From NCBI GenBank assembly GCA_051294375.1, contig CM119271.1, positions 14,638,770 through 14,702,769 on the forward strand: DNA of 64,000 bases, in the 5' to 3' direction. The stretch is from Paraspadella gotoi. Taxonomy: Eukaryota > Chaetognatha. The notes under the pieces are model-generated. The model worked only from the letters and a program-made list of their open reading frames with translations, was not told where the DNA came from and made no database searches. Below are positions 37,601-53,900 of the stretch, one piece after another (position 1 is the first letter of the stretch; each line of letters begins with the position of its first letter). The position numbers and the translations under genes were made by a program.

Positions 37601-40600
37601 TATTTTTTTTTAAAGTGGTTCAAACTCTTATGGGGAATAAACCACCCTCAGGTCTAACCCGTATTCGATTTTCAGCTGATTTCCAGCATTTACAAAAAAG
37701 TTACAGCCTCCCTGGACTTTTCCAGGTTCTTCAAAACCGATACTGTACCTAGTTGGGATTGAACCCAGTACCTCGTGGTCATGAGCTGATGGCTTTACTC
37801 AATGAGCCATCGGGTCACGACTGAAGGTGTCATGCTTATAGGCGGGGTGAACCTAGGCAATGCCCGACTACAGAAGAAACGAAGAAGAAGAAGAAGAAGA
37901 GGAGAATGGGTCCGCAAGCTAAATCCTCCTCCGGATAATAAAAACAAACTGCGAAAGCCACGAACAGGCGACCTTTGCCGCCGCGGTAAATTTTCACATT
38001 ACGACTTACCATTATTCGCGTTCATCAATCGGTTCCACGGCATGAGACGCGACATCACCGACGGTGGAGGATCATCCATATTATCGTCGTCGGTTTCCAT
38101 GTCTGTCGCGGAAAAAAAAAACGAGTTAAATCTTGAAGGGCGGAATCGATGTGATCGATGCTCACCTGCGAGTGCGCAATTGGTCGCCGCGAACAAGAGA
38201 ATCCAAACGAGAACTTTCATCTTCCTTTTTCGAAATGACAAAAGTAAAAAAAAGTAAAAAAAAGAAAAAAAAAAAAAAGTAAAAAAAAATCCGCAAAAGC
38301 TAAGCCCCGTTTGAGGCGATATAAGGATTTTGTAAGGGACGTGTTTGTTATCTGGATAATCCCGTAAGAGTCGTTAATTCGTTGTCTAACGATCGAGCGT
38401 CGGTGCGAGGTGCCCGAAAAAATACGGATGTGAAAAAAAAAATTTGAAAGCGGAAAATTTCGCGGAAAAAAGTTTTAAGCGATTGTTTGAAACGATTAAA
38501 AATCTAAGTAAAAATGTTTGACTTGAGGCGAGCTAACCCTTGCGTCTTCTAGAGACTGTTTGACTACTATCGTATACTCGTAACTTACGTGATTCTGATT
38601 TCCTAAAAGATCTTGACTTAAAATCAGACTTGATTCAACGTCAGGCATCATTCCATATTTGAACACTATGAATCTTTGATACCCAGTAATAGATGGGAAT
38701 CCGAATTTTTTTTCTGTAAAGTTATTGACGCCTGTATCTTGATGTATTTATGTACACCTAAATGTCCGGAACAAAACTGTTCCTTCTAACTTAAGTATAA
38801 TAACTAAAAAAAACGGCATACGAAAATTGGCGCGCAAATCTTGGCACTATTCTCATGGGAAGGACTAATACATACCTGCGAGATGACGGATTTGATGGTC
38901 TTCAAGATCTTCGCGACGTCTGTTCCGACCTTGAGCATCGTCCGCCGCCGATCCAACGCCGACTTCTTCTTGCGTTCCGCTTCCTTCAAGTCTCCACGGA
39001 CAGACTTCATAAGCTTCGACCAATGATGGACTCCGCGGTCCAGACGAGATATCTGGTTTGGTTGAAAAGGAACAAGCGACAATGAAAACCAGGGGCTGCG
39101 CCAAAACATGTAAATCGCTTTCAAGGGCATAAACTGAACTGTTACTGCGGCACTAACAACATTTTGGTACTTGAAAAAATATTTTGTAAATTATATATTA
39201 TACAATTATACATTATATAATTATACCCCGTGAGCCAAATCCGATGATACGAAAGAAACCACTACCGTACTTTACTGAGTAGAGATAGACTTACTCAGAT
39301 TTTTTTAAATGATAAATACTAACTTCTTGACTTTTTTATGTATAAATTTTATTTTAATCAATTATCATTAACAACAAAGTTGGTAAAGTCGCCAAATTGT
39401 CGGCGAATCATAGTATTTGCTAAAAATTGAGTGCAATGAATAATTTTGTATTGTCTTTAAGGCAGTGTTACAGATATATTGGTGTTTTTTTGCCCACTAT
39501 TAAGTCCATAAACCTCTTGGTTCCTGAGAGAATGATGCTCCAGCCTTTATTCAAATAATTATAGCTGGCTGAATAAGCAATTTCCAAGACTGCTTTTTTC
39601 TGCCAAAAGATTATTGGCAAGACAAAGATGTCAATTCACTGCCTATAATTAGCTTGTCCTATATTGAAAAACTAAAGAAAGAGAAGTGCTTATATAAGGG
39701 TTTGTTTGTTTGTTTGTTTGTAAATGAGATTGAGAGATTCAATCTCATTTAAGATCATATTAAATAATCATCTCTTACACTTATGGCAAGACAATTTTAA
39801 AAATTGGTAGTTTAAGCTCGATAGAGTAACCAGTGAATCACAGCAACCACTGCATAACAGTAATTATAATTATAATATATATATATATAATATAATTATA
39901 ATTTTTCAAGAAAAATCAGTTTCAGGTTCCAACCTGTAAAATCTTATTTTTTTATTTTTGTGATTAAGAACTAGAAAGGTTTGTAAGCAGAAACCAAAGT
40001 TGTTATGAGCATTCAATTTTTGTAATGGTAAAAAATTAGAGCTGCTTTGGGACAAGGTTTTATGCTCCATGAAGAAGAATTTTTTCTAGCGATGCTGAAT
40101 TTTTTGTACTGGTTTTGATAGCATTATGAGAATGTTTTAAAGCAATGTTTTGAACTTTTTAAAAACGTCAATGATTTTTAATTCAATTGGTGCTATAAAT
40201 TTTTCTTATTGGCGTATAGTTTACGTATAATTAATTTTTCTTTCGTATCATCGGATTTGGCTCACGGGGTACGTTCTCATGTTTTTAGTAGGATTATCGA
40301 AAATATAAACGTCAGGTAAAATCATTGTAATAAATAAATAATTTAGAGAGTAGAATATTCAGTAATAATAAATATTGATTTTACCTTAAAAAAAAAAAGA
40401 TTGAGGGGAGACACAACGAGAAAAACTCGTCAAGACATAAGTATTAAGTAAACCCTTACCGCCGAGGAAACGCCGTCGAGTTTGAGATTAACAGCCGCCT
40501 TTTCGGCGGGGCCGTCCTCCAATTTGTTCAAGACCCGATTCGCCTCCCGGACGAGGCTCTCTAACGGCTTGGGGTCGCAGACTAGGCATCGCCACTCCTC

Positions 40601-41674
40601 CGATGCTTCGATGCTCTTCATCTTTTCACGTCCGAGATTTCGTTTCAGGCAAGATCTGCATCGACGACAGACGATTATTAATTCTCTCGCTCTCGCTCAC
40701 TCTGACCGATTCTCACCGGCAAAAGACGTGGGGACAACTGTCGCACATGAGAACGTTGCCTCCCTCTGCGCACAATTGGCAGTGAAGTTCGGTGCCGTCC
40801 TCGTCGCGCTCGAACTCCCCATCGAAGTAGAACTGAAGGTTTTCGGAAAAAAAACGACGCATTTTTTTACGAATACTAAACATAACAGTAAACATAACCA
40901 TCGTTAAAAAGGTCAACAAAAAGGTGTACTTTGTAACATCTCCGACACACGATGGTGTTGAGCGTGGGGTGGCGCTTGACGCGGTGCTTGGCGGCGGGCG
41001 TCTGCTTGGCGCAGGCGGTGCAGAAGACGGACTCGACGGTCTCGCCCGACTTGGGGTCGAGCATCATCTGCGATTTGGACTTCATCGAAGGTTTGGAGGC
41101 GGACGGGCGATCGCCGTTGATGGCGGCGGATGGGATCTCATCGGAGTCACTGGGAGGAAAGCGCAAAAGGTAGTAATCTCGAAATTTTTCATTGGTTAAG
41201 AGAGTCTCGATTCACGCTTAACATTCGTTCTACACAAAGGCTTCTCTATTAAGAAGATACACAAGAATTGATAGAGTGCAATCGCTTTACCACAGTTCAA
41301 AAACTAACAACAACCAAATCAAAAGCCCCAAACCTGCTTCCGTTTTCGTCTTCCTCGCATGATTCTTTTTTTTCCTCCTCGTCTTTTTCCTCATCCTCCT
41401 CCTCCTTCCTCCTCTTCCCTTCCCCCTTTCCATTAGACTTAAACGTCGTTTCGGCGTCTGCGGCGGCGCGCCGCTGCGGGACGAACTTGACGCCGTTGGT
41501 CAGTTTCGACGCCGAGGGATTCGACGTCGTTTTCGTCGTCTTCGCGGAATTTTTGAGCGAAGCGCATTTGGGTCCGGGTTTTCGTTTACAAATTTCGATC
41601 CCTGATGAAGAAGACTTTGATCGAACGTCGTCGTCGTCGACGATCACCTCGACGCCGTTTCGATCGCTCGGCAT
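24992..41674 (-). CDS. ATRX: ATRX, SNF2 chromatin remodeller with ADD domain
   Basis: N-terminal exons 41674-41334, 41149-40930, 40832-40717, 40655-40460 and 39052-38876 encode the ADD module: [64 protein letters not shown] and [17 protein letters not shown] reads unmodified H3K4 with H3K9me3. A 1.7-kb acidic/Lys exon (33938-32254) follows, then 31874-31683 and 31289-31031. The helicase starts at 30745-30502 with [13 protein letters not shown], then 30161-30066, 29825-29702, 29615-29428 ([26 protein letters not shown]), 29096-28955, 28889-28726, 28625-27897, 27437-27269, 27179-27034 ([17 protein letters not shown]), 26961-26860, 26710-26622, 26533-26188, 26067-25925, 25841-25719, 25625-25434, 25333-25264 and 25126-24992. 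From 33938 to the stop every phase fits. The 38876 to 33938 join needs one more exon of 2 mod 3 bases, so a split ADD gene plus helicase gene (as in Drosophila) stays possible. About 2130 residues. The C-terminus has an extra J-domain-like segment. Confidence 0.9.
25434..25435 (-). other. Donor of the exon before the J-like module, phase 2
   Basis: The exon ends CGAAG before GTTTTTGG and the next starts GTTCGGCG after TTTTTAG; together they restore an Arg codon. This join is one of those that links the ATRX body to the J-like segment. Confidence 0.6.
30177..30465. repeat. 32-bp minisatellite, nine copies
   Basis: The unit starts at each TTGGGGATCGATTAAGG, at 30181, 30213, 30245, 30277, 30309, 30341, 30373, 30405 and 30437, an exact 32-base period. 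Copies are almost identical; the third has one A to G change in the ACAGG part. The array lies inside the ATRX intron between the exons at 30745-30502 and 30161-30066, so it is transcribed but not coding. Confidence 0.97.
32254..33938 (-). other. Long acidic/lysine exon of ATRX
   Basis: One exon of about 560 codons made almost only of Asp, Glu, Lys and Ser. It starts after the acceptor TATTTCAG and ends at the donor before 32253. It corresponds in place to the long charged, disordered middle of ATRX. The opposite strand therefore shows long Phe/Ser/Leu-rich open frames that are not genes. Confidence 0.85.
33939..34879. other. ATRX intron segment downstream of the lectin-like gene
   Basis: About 940 bp. 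It should hold the lectin-like gene 3' UTR. I see no ATG in frame with the acidic ATRX exon and no recognisable domain. If the helicase gene had its own start, its promoter and first exon would have to be here. Confidence 0.45.
34880..38220 (-). CDS. Secreted H-type lectin-like protein, nested in an ATRX intron
   Basis: Three exons in matching phase: 38220-38166, 38102-38010 and 35202-34880, giving 156 residues. Exon 1 is a signal peptide ([18 protein letters not shown]). Exon 2 is a short linker with [13 protein letters not shown]. Exon 3 carries the domain: [54 protein letters not shown], then [14 protein letters not shown] and [10 protein letters not shown], which fits the H-type lectin pattern (V-x-F-S-x-x-F, P, and a late F-x-W-x-A-x-G strand) seen in Helix pomatia agglutinin and discoidin C-termini. 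Such proteins bind GalNAc-type glycans in innate defence; that function is inferred. Intron 2 is 2.8 kb and contains a palindromic element. If the ATRX model is right this gene lies wholly inside an ATRX intron on the same strand. Confidence 0.72.
35705..37750. mobile_element. Two-kb near-palindrome (foldback or two copies of one element, head-out)
   Basis: The left arm (35705 to about 36509) and right arm (about 36899 to 37750) are reverse complements of each other with few mismatches; for example AACCGGGAGGGGTTGCC near 35942 reappears as GGCAACCCCTCCCGGTT near 37498, and AATAAGGCGGAACAAAGTAA near 36482 reappears inverted near 36905. The right arm has an extra block of about 50 bases near 37015. 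A spacer of about 390 bases separates the arms. No open frame of note lies in it. It sits in intron 2 of the lectin-like gene. Confidence 0.93.
37752..37825 (-). repeat. tRNA-like head next to the palindrome arm
   Basis: Read on the minus strand, this has an A-box-like TGGCTCATTGAG and a perfect B-box GGTTCAATCCC about 35 bases later, spaced as in a tRNA gene, and runs directly into the outer end of the right palindrome arm. This is the layout of a tRNA-derived SINE head joined to its body. The left arm lacks this head. I do not think it is a working tRNA gene, because paired acceptor ends are not evident. Confidence 0.55.
38221..38875. other. Region between ATRX exon 5 and the lectin-like gene
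   Basis: About 650 bp. It contains a possible 14-base exon (38602-38589) with a TTTTAG acceptor and a perfect GTAAGT donor on the minus strand, which would solve the ATRX phase problem, and the presumed promoter of the lectin-like gene. Poly-A runs at 38255-38290 lie just upstream of that gene's start. Confidence 0.4.
39226..40269. mobile_element. TA-flanked DNA element with 33-bp terminal inverted repeats
   Basis: The left end CCCCGTGAGCCAAATCCGAT (continuing to a 33-base match) is repeated as a perfect reverse complement ending at 40269. Both ends abut TA (39224-39225 and 40270-40271), the target duplication of Tc1/mariner-type transposons. The 1044-base element has no transposase frame and so is non-autonomous. 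It lies in the ATRX intron between exons 40655-40460 and 39052-38876. Nearly perfect ends suggest a recent insertion. Confidence 0.88.
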
Positions 41675-42016
41675 TGCCGCCGATTAAGCGTGGATAGAGA
41701 GCGAGTCTTTGTCTCGCTCTCCTTTTTTAAATCTAATTCAAGGCGACGGAGAGAGTCCCCTTCAATCGCGATGTTGATTACAATCGATTCGATCTCCGCA
41801 TCGAGCGACGGCGTCGAACCGCGGAAGTATTAATCGAAGTATGTCGAGTGTCGCGCGGCATTTGTTTGTTCAAAACGAAATGTCTGAAACAAACAAACAA
41901 TAAATCAACGAAATAAAAGACTAGAAAAACATGGACATCTCGATGAAGGTAACGAAAATAACGAAGACAAAAAAAGAAAATGGCGTCGACTATCTTTATT
42001 TCTGTCTATCTTTTAA
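41675..42016. other. Intergenic gap between ATRX and PEX6
   Basis: Only 342 bp. On the minus strand an AATAAA (42000-41995) lies about 17 bases after the PEX6 stop. The rest is available as ATRX promoter. It is the shortest gap in the window. Confidence 0.55.
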
Positions 42017-46645
<4,629 letters not shown>

Positions 46646-49600
46646 GGCCCGGTTAGGATTAAGATGGGGGGGGGGATGAAGGCCGAAGGAATTTCTCTAA
46701 GGTTCTATTCCATTTCTATTGTTTCGGTTTGTTTTCGGATTTTTTTTTTGGTTTTTGTTATTTTGTTTCGCGTTTAAAAACTCTTTATAATGGACTGCAA
46801 CAAAAGAATAAGTGAATTTGGTTATGCACGATTTTTTAAATAAATTTCGACAAATCAAAACTTAAATGGAAACACCAGATTGAAAAATTTGAAAAAATTA
46901 AATATTTAACACGAAGGGTCAATTGGTCAATGGTCATTGTAATAAATTTGTGAAATTTCATTTCGAATCAATCTCTCGAATTACAAATCATGCACCGTAA
47001 GAACAAATCCACGTTGGAAAACGAAATTAAAGACTTTAATAAAAATCAAATTAATATAACGTAAACTTAAAAACTGTTTACATTTTCGCCCGAATTTCAT
47101 CCGACAGACTACAATGATCCTTCGACGAAATCGCGCTAGGTTAAAATCTTCGCAACGACTAATGACTATTTGTATTAACTAATAACCGACTCAGTTCTTC
47201 ATATATCGCATTATTAATAAAGGCGATGCTAAATTATTGATATGCTAAATAATTTTTTTTTAATACTGCTGTCTAAATCTAAATCACAGCAACCAGGTTG
47301 TGTAGACTACTTTTTTACGATTTGTATAAAAATGTAAAAAAAAAAATTGCGAAGAAAAATATTTTTGTATTTGTAAAAGTGTCGATGCATTTTAGAACAA
47401 AAAAAACAATATATAAAATAAACCGATCGAAAGGATATTGAGCAAAAGAAAATACGACTAAAAAAGCATGTGGCACCATTGTTTACAACGAATGAGCGAA
47501 AAATAAAAACTTGAAAACAAAACAAAAAAAAAATAAATACAATTTTTTTTTATAGAATAACGAATCTATCTACGAATCATAAAAGTGGAAACGGAGTGAT
47601 ATGGTGCAAATTAAAATTAACAAATTGTATTATCATTAATAATAATAATAGCATAACAAAAGCCGATACGAATTTTAAGGAAAATCTGATGCACAAAAAC
47701 ATTTAAATGGATTTCTTCTATTTTACAGAATTGCATTGAAAGCATTGCAATCGATCGAAAACGGGTCCAAGACTTCCGACGCGTTTTCGTCAAAACTTAA
47801 AAAACCAGGAGAATCTTTTTTTTTTTTTTTACACGAGAAATTTGGAAAAAATAAAAATGGTCGCTGCTTTCTAATTCAAGCTTCGAGAGGAATGCGATTG
47901 ACTAGGTTTCTTTCTTTTTTTCTAATATAATATTTCTTGTTCGTTTTTTGTTTTAGTAGATGAACGCGATTAAAAAAGCGGAGAGGAGGCGGCGCTGGTG
48001 AATCGCGACGTCGCCATTTTGAACAGTCGGCTCGTCTCAAAGTAAAAAGCACGCGATTGGCAGAATCGAGGTTGGATATTTCCGAGATACAAAGTAAAAA
48101 TAAACGGGGTTTGAAGACATTATTGCTTTACAAATGGTATTGGTCATACTTTTAACAGAAATATGGAAATTCTCGCGAAATATACGACCCTCAAAACAAA
48201 TTAGAAAGACTAGAAGGGATGTGGGAGAATTATAAGTCAACTAAAATGTACCAAAACTGTTTCTTTCTCGGAGGGAGGGAGTTCACGTAGGCTAAGCGTC
48301 AAAAAAGGAAGCTCACGGTTGCAGCATCTACTCGGTGTTACACTAAATTGAGTTACAAACAAATTTCGCCCTTTTTTTTTTGTTTAATCTTTGCTTTTTG
48401 GGAGAAATTGTGAGTTGTGAGGACGAATCGATTCCAAGCAAAAAGAATCCATCGATCAAAAAGGATGATGATCATCGATCAAGTCGGAGGACGACGACGA
48501 CGACGACGACAACCGAACTCGATCGACGATGGAGCAAAACAATGGCGACGATGAGGTGACGATGATTGTCCAAAACGCAATTTTAAGAGGAAAATTAATG
48601 AATTGATACAAAGGTATGGGGATAGGTAAGGTATAAAAATATGGAAAAGATTACTATAAGGAAAGGGTAAATAAGATTTGTTAGGAAAAAAAAAGTTACG
48701 ATTCTAAAAAGATGAGTTTAAACTCGCAGAACTCCTTGACGATTCCCCGACACAAACATATCCAATTATCCAACGAATGTTTAAAAAAACAATAAGAACA
48801 AAATCATATTGCACCGAATTTAAATACAATTTTGGAAAAAAAAAATGTTACCCGAAATATTTCGAAAAAGGTTACGATATTTTGCATAGATTAAATTTTG
48901 AAGAAATCAATTTTGAGAGCCGGACCGAAATTCTAACGGGAGACAAAACCGACGGGGATGACGTTACGATAAAATGGACGAAGGTGAGAAAGAATGAGAG
49001 GGTGAAGAATAAACGAATATAATCGATGGACGGGCAACGAAAAGAAAAAAAGATTTTCGCGGTGACTAATTGACTATTTGACTAATTGGTGGATCGAAAT
49101 GGATGAAATATATCGGTGGACGGTGTTTGCTACAGAAACGAGGAAGCGACTCATTTAAATTGGATTAGGATTCCGTTTTTTTTCTCTCTTTTCAAAATTC
49201 CCTCATTTTTTTCCATCCCTCTTGATCGAAATCGGGGATGGAAATCTTTTTCTGTGACTCGACGACGAAGATATATCCTTTCCTGGGGGAAGAAAGAAAG
49301 AAAAAAGAAAAAGAAAGAAGAATAGAAAAGCACAAAAAGGAAAAAAGTAAGAACAAATCGACTCGAGATGTGAAACGTAGAAGAAAGAGGAAAAAGACCA
49401 GAAAATCTAAGAGGCGAGAGAAAGAAATTACGTATAAATATATATATATATATTTTACACAAGTTAGCGGGACCTAAGAAGAGATACGCACGAAAAGCCG
49501 TTAATATTTTGTAGTTAAACACGATCGTTAAATGAAACTATAATTACGCGGATTCCGTACGCAATAAGTCTTTGTTTTTTAAGATCAGATCGAAGCTGTT

Positions 49601-49945
49601 CACAATCAGCGTAAGTAGTTTTTTTTTTTTTTTTGTGCTTCGCAAAATTGCGCGCGAGTGAATATAAACAATAGTAATAAATGAAAATTAGTTAAATAGT
49701 CGGGCAAAAGGTCGGAAAAGGATACAAAAAAGTCGCACAAGAGCGCTAAATAACTATAAGAGGCGAAGCGATTTTTTTCCTTTAAATTCAATCGCAATTT
49801 TTTTGTGAATTTTTCCTTCTTGCTTATTACGCTAAAATCGTTAATTAGCCGAGAGTGCATTTTTTTATGTATAAATCCTATGTAGGCTATATCCTTTTTC
49901 TTTTAAATAAACATCCACAAAACAACGCGACGTCCGTCATCGTCG
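46646..49945. other. Long gap upstream of PEX6, downstream of neuroglian
   Basis: 3.3 kb, AT-rich, the longest gene-free stretch apart from the palindrome. It likely contains the neuroglian 3' UTR and the PEX6 promoter. I saw no conserved protein segment, transposon end or tRNA. A (GAC)n run lies at 48491-48510 and purine-rich sequence at 49285-49430. Confidence 0.5.
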
Positions 49946-50956
49946 TCACGCCTGCGACACTTCCCCGTTTTCCACGACGTCGCCCGTCGAAGACGCCATT
50001 CGTTTCTTCTCGTCGGGGACGTACTGAGGGGGGGTGTTGCGTGGAGGGAGTGGCAGTGATGAGGGGAGATGGGAGTGGCAGTCCATAGGAATGATAAATG
50101 TGGGGGGGGAGAGGGGAAAGGAAAAAAGAAATCGGTTATCATTTCAACAAAACCGAGAACTCTATCATATTCACGACAAACGGGGGACAATGCAAAAAAA
50201 AGGGAAAAAAAAGTTTTTTTTTAGAAAAAGTAATAAACATTTTTGGTGGAAGAGGTTTCGGGGTAGAACGGGTTTGACTAATAAAAACCCCAACCGATGA
50301 AAAAGAAGAAATCGCCTCGGGATGATCTCGATGAAAAAAAAGCTACGCTAAGCAGCGGAACTAATATTATCCGATTGTATTTGTATGTAAAATATATAAC
50401 TAAAGTTCCCGGCAGGCATCGTTCGATGCGTCTCTCTCTCTCAATCTCTAAACTAAGACTAAGAGAGAAAAGTATTAGGATCCCATGATGCGATTTGACA
50501 AAGTCATTCACGCAAACCTGAGAGGCAGTTCCCAATTTTCGTCTTCTCTGTCGTTGAACAAATATTTGATGAAAGAATTATTATTACTATTATTACGATT
50601 ATTATTGACTGACATAATTCAGGGATAATTATCTGTAGCATTTCTCTCTCTGGTAAGGGAAGATTGATGGATTTACTGAATAAAAACTGATTTCGAAAAC
50701 GAGGCTAAGGATTTGAAAACAAAAGACCGTCCGATCAACAGATGATCCGATCGCCTGAGGCTGAACCGGTTGTATATTCGAGTCACAACTGGTTGCTGAC
50801 TGAAAAGAAGAAAAGAAAAGAACACATTTCATCCGCTATCCTCACCTGCCCGATGAAAGAGCCCTCCTCGTTGAATTTTCCCGCTTCGCCGTCGCCATAG
50901 AGACCCAGAGAGTCCACGTCCGACTCGACGGGCTTCAACGATCCGTCGAGGGATCC
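49946..50956 (-). other. Ankyrin-binding tail of neuroglian (FIGQY)
   Basis: The penultimate exon (50956-50846) ends [12 protein letters not shown] at a GTGAGG donor, and the last exon (50023-49946) begins with Tyr, so FIGQY is built across an intron of about 820 bp. Phosphorylation of that Tyr blocks ankyrin binding in known L1 proteins. Alternative use of the last exon could remove the Tyr. Confidence 0.88.
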
Positions 50957-53900
50957 CTGTTGAGAGAATTACAATGTTTATCATTCAATTAAATAATATT
51001 AATCTTCAAACGATTATGAAAAGAAGGGTCTCTCTGACCTGACTTCCCCTCAGCAAATCCCGATCGTCTCCCATTCGCGAGAAATCTTCGAATCCGCCGT
51101 CGCCGTCTCTCTCCACTTCGCAACCGGCTTCGAGCTCCTTTCACGATTCGTAAAACAAAACGGAATCTTATAACATCGTAGCCTTTAGTACATAACATAT
51201 TAGGACTAAGCTCTGACGAACAAAGCCCGAGGTTTTTTTAATATATTCTTATACCGGCCAAGGTAGAATGATGGCAATATTGTTAATATTCAGTTTCCAA
51301 AAAATCCGACTATAAATATAGAAAATATTAACCAAAATCTTCGGAAAATCCACCCCTTCTTGGAAGATTTCCGCCATAGAAGATTTTTCCCGAATCTGAC
51401 TCCTAACAGATCATCGTAGCTCCTCTTTTACTTTACTTTAAATAAAAATTTCACCAAAATTGACTAATTCACTTTACCATGATCGTATCATATCAAAATA
51501 ACCTAATAAAATGTAAAGAAAAATTTTGAGAGCCCTTCAGACACTTTGCCAAAGGATTCCAAAATTGGACCTCATTTGTTGAACAGGAACATACCTCAGT
51601 CACGTTTATATCGTTTTCAAGGAAAAAAATCCCTTTCATTTCTATATAAAATCAGAGATGGAAAATTTTTCCATCCAGAAGCAGTCTATTTGTTCTGGCT
51701 TGTTTGATATCAAGATGTTGATGATTTGACAAGAGAAAAAAAATGCGAGCCCTTCAGATGCAACAGGATCGGAATCAAGTGTTTTTACATCGATATTTTA
51801 CCAGAATTTTTACCAGGAGCGTTTATATTGTTTGGTAGTCAGATTTGAACGAAAAATCTCCATTGAAAAAGTCTTCCTCGATCTCTAAGAACGACGTAGA
51901 CTCCTAAACATATGTTTCATGCTCAACTCCCATTTTCGCCCCACATAATTTCAAATATATTAAATCGAACCAGTCGCGCTTTACCTCCCAAATAGTTTCG
52001 AGCTTCGAATTACGTAAAAAAGGAAATAAAAAATCGGGGGGGGGGGTCGAAAAAAAAAAAAAATAAATAAAACCGTCGATGAAATCAAAAAAAAGTAATT
52101 CAAATCAAAAACAAACCAAAAAAATATGACCCCCCAACAACCCAAATTAAATTAATCCCGAAAACCAACGATTCTACGGACCCGAAACACTTACTAGTAG
52201 CAATTTGCGTTATGGCCAATTAATAAATATGGGTGGAAGCTACAAGCTTCGCCCGCAGGGGAACAACGTCTAAATTCGTTTAAATATGGTGAAAAGAAAA
52301 ATTATTCTAATATATCTTTCCCGAATTTTGAGAATTGGACCGTCACCGAGGGAAAAAAGCGGGAAGTGTCAATCCGCGCCACCAAACAACGAACCCATTC
52401 ATCAGCCTTGGATCCACTTTTCTCTCTCACCTTCTTTTGCACGGGATATCTGCCGCCGCGGTTCCTCTTGATGAGACAGACGATGATGAGAATGATGATG
52501 AGGATGATGATGATGATGAGGATGATGATGAGCCAAGAGATGGCGCCCATCTTGGTGTCGGGTCCGTCGCCGCGGGTCAGAACGGGCACCTCCTCGGAGG
52601 GCGTGTTCGAGTTTTCACCGTTGGACGCGATCACGCGGACCTGCGGTGGAAAAGGGATGATATGAAACGTGATTCCAATACGATGCTGATCGCATCTTAA
52701 CGTCCATTAAAGAATTTGGCGGAAACACGACTATTACATCATCACTAAAACTGGATCTTTTCCTAAACCAAATAGAGAATCACCCAAAATTGCTGACAGT
52801 CTCCTAAAGCGGCCATTATGGGTCGCACAATCTGCTCTTTACGTAACAACAGACCCCAGAAATTGATCCCCTTTCCCCTCACCCAACAAAACCGTACCTC
52901 TAAAATCAATCCCCTCCTTCCCATCACCAATCAGATCGTCCCCCTTGAAATCAATCCCCTTCCCCTCACCAAATAGAGCGTGCCCGGGTCGAGTCCCCTC
53001 AACTCGACGAACTTGACGGCGACGGGGTCGATCTTCTCCGTCCGTCGCCAGACGACGTCTCCGTGGGGTTTGTACTCGACGAAGAAATGGCTGCCGGGGT
53101 TGTCGCCCTTCGAGGGAATGATGGTCACGTTCATCGTCTTCTCGCTCGGCTGGTGGACTTCGAGCTCGGGGAGTTCGGGGGGATGCACCACTGATAGAGG
53201 GGCGGAGGGGGTGAGCGGAGGGGGTGGGGAGAAGAGGGTGAAGATTAGAGATTCTAAAAAAAAAAGAGATTGATGTCAAGTAAAACATGCAAGACTTTAC
53301 CTGTTGTTCTTTCTTCGCTAAAATTCTCTTCGCCTTCTCCTGGTTTGGTTACACCTGAGAAAGAAGTGGAAAACAATTATTCGCGGACTGTCACATTCCC
53401 CCCCCCAAAAAAAATATTGAATTCAAGGAACGAAAATATTACTACTGAATCAAGAGTTCCCTCAATCAGGCAACTAAGCATTGTTCATTTAGAAATAACG
53501 AAAGACAGAAACGATCAGCAAGCAGATAACCTTAACACCTCTATGTAGTAGACTGAGTACTCACCCCTGACAGTGATTCTGTACATCGTCTTCTCTTTGA
53601 GGTCGAAGAGTCTGACCGAAGTTGCTTTGGGACTGATGAGAGGCTGATAGGCCACCTCGTCCCCGACTTTGAAGTTATTTTCTAAGTTGAAAGGGAAATA
53701 AAATATCAGGTTATTCTAATGAATCATAAAATGTTTTTAATAAGGCACAGACTTTCTCTATAGGTGAGTTTGTAGCCCAGGAGGATCCCATTGATGCGGC
53801 GAGGTTGCTGCCACTGGACTTTGAACTGATCCACGCCAACCGGGATGGCTTTCAGCTTCAGCACGGGCGAGGGGCGACCTAAGGAATGGGGGGGGATTAA

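Noticed and set aside
37752-37825. Functional tRNA gene
   Set aside because: A-box and B-box are present, but the acceptor ends do not pair and it merges with a repeat arm; a SINE head fits better.
37802-38257. Plus-strand open frame of 151 codons
   Set aside because: It overlaps the lectin-like gene exons on the other strand and starts inside the tRNA-like repeat; no recognisable domain.
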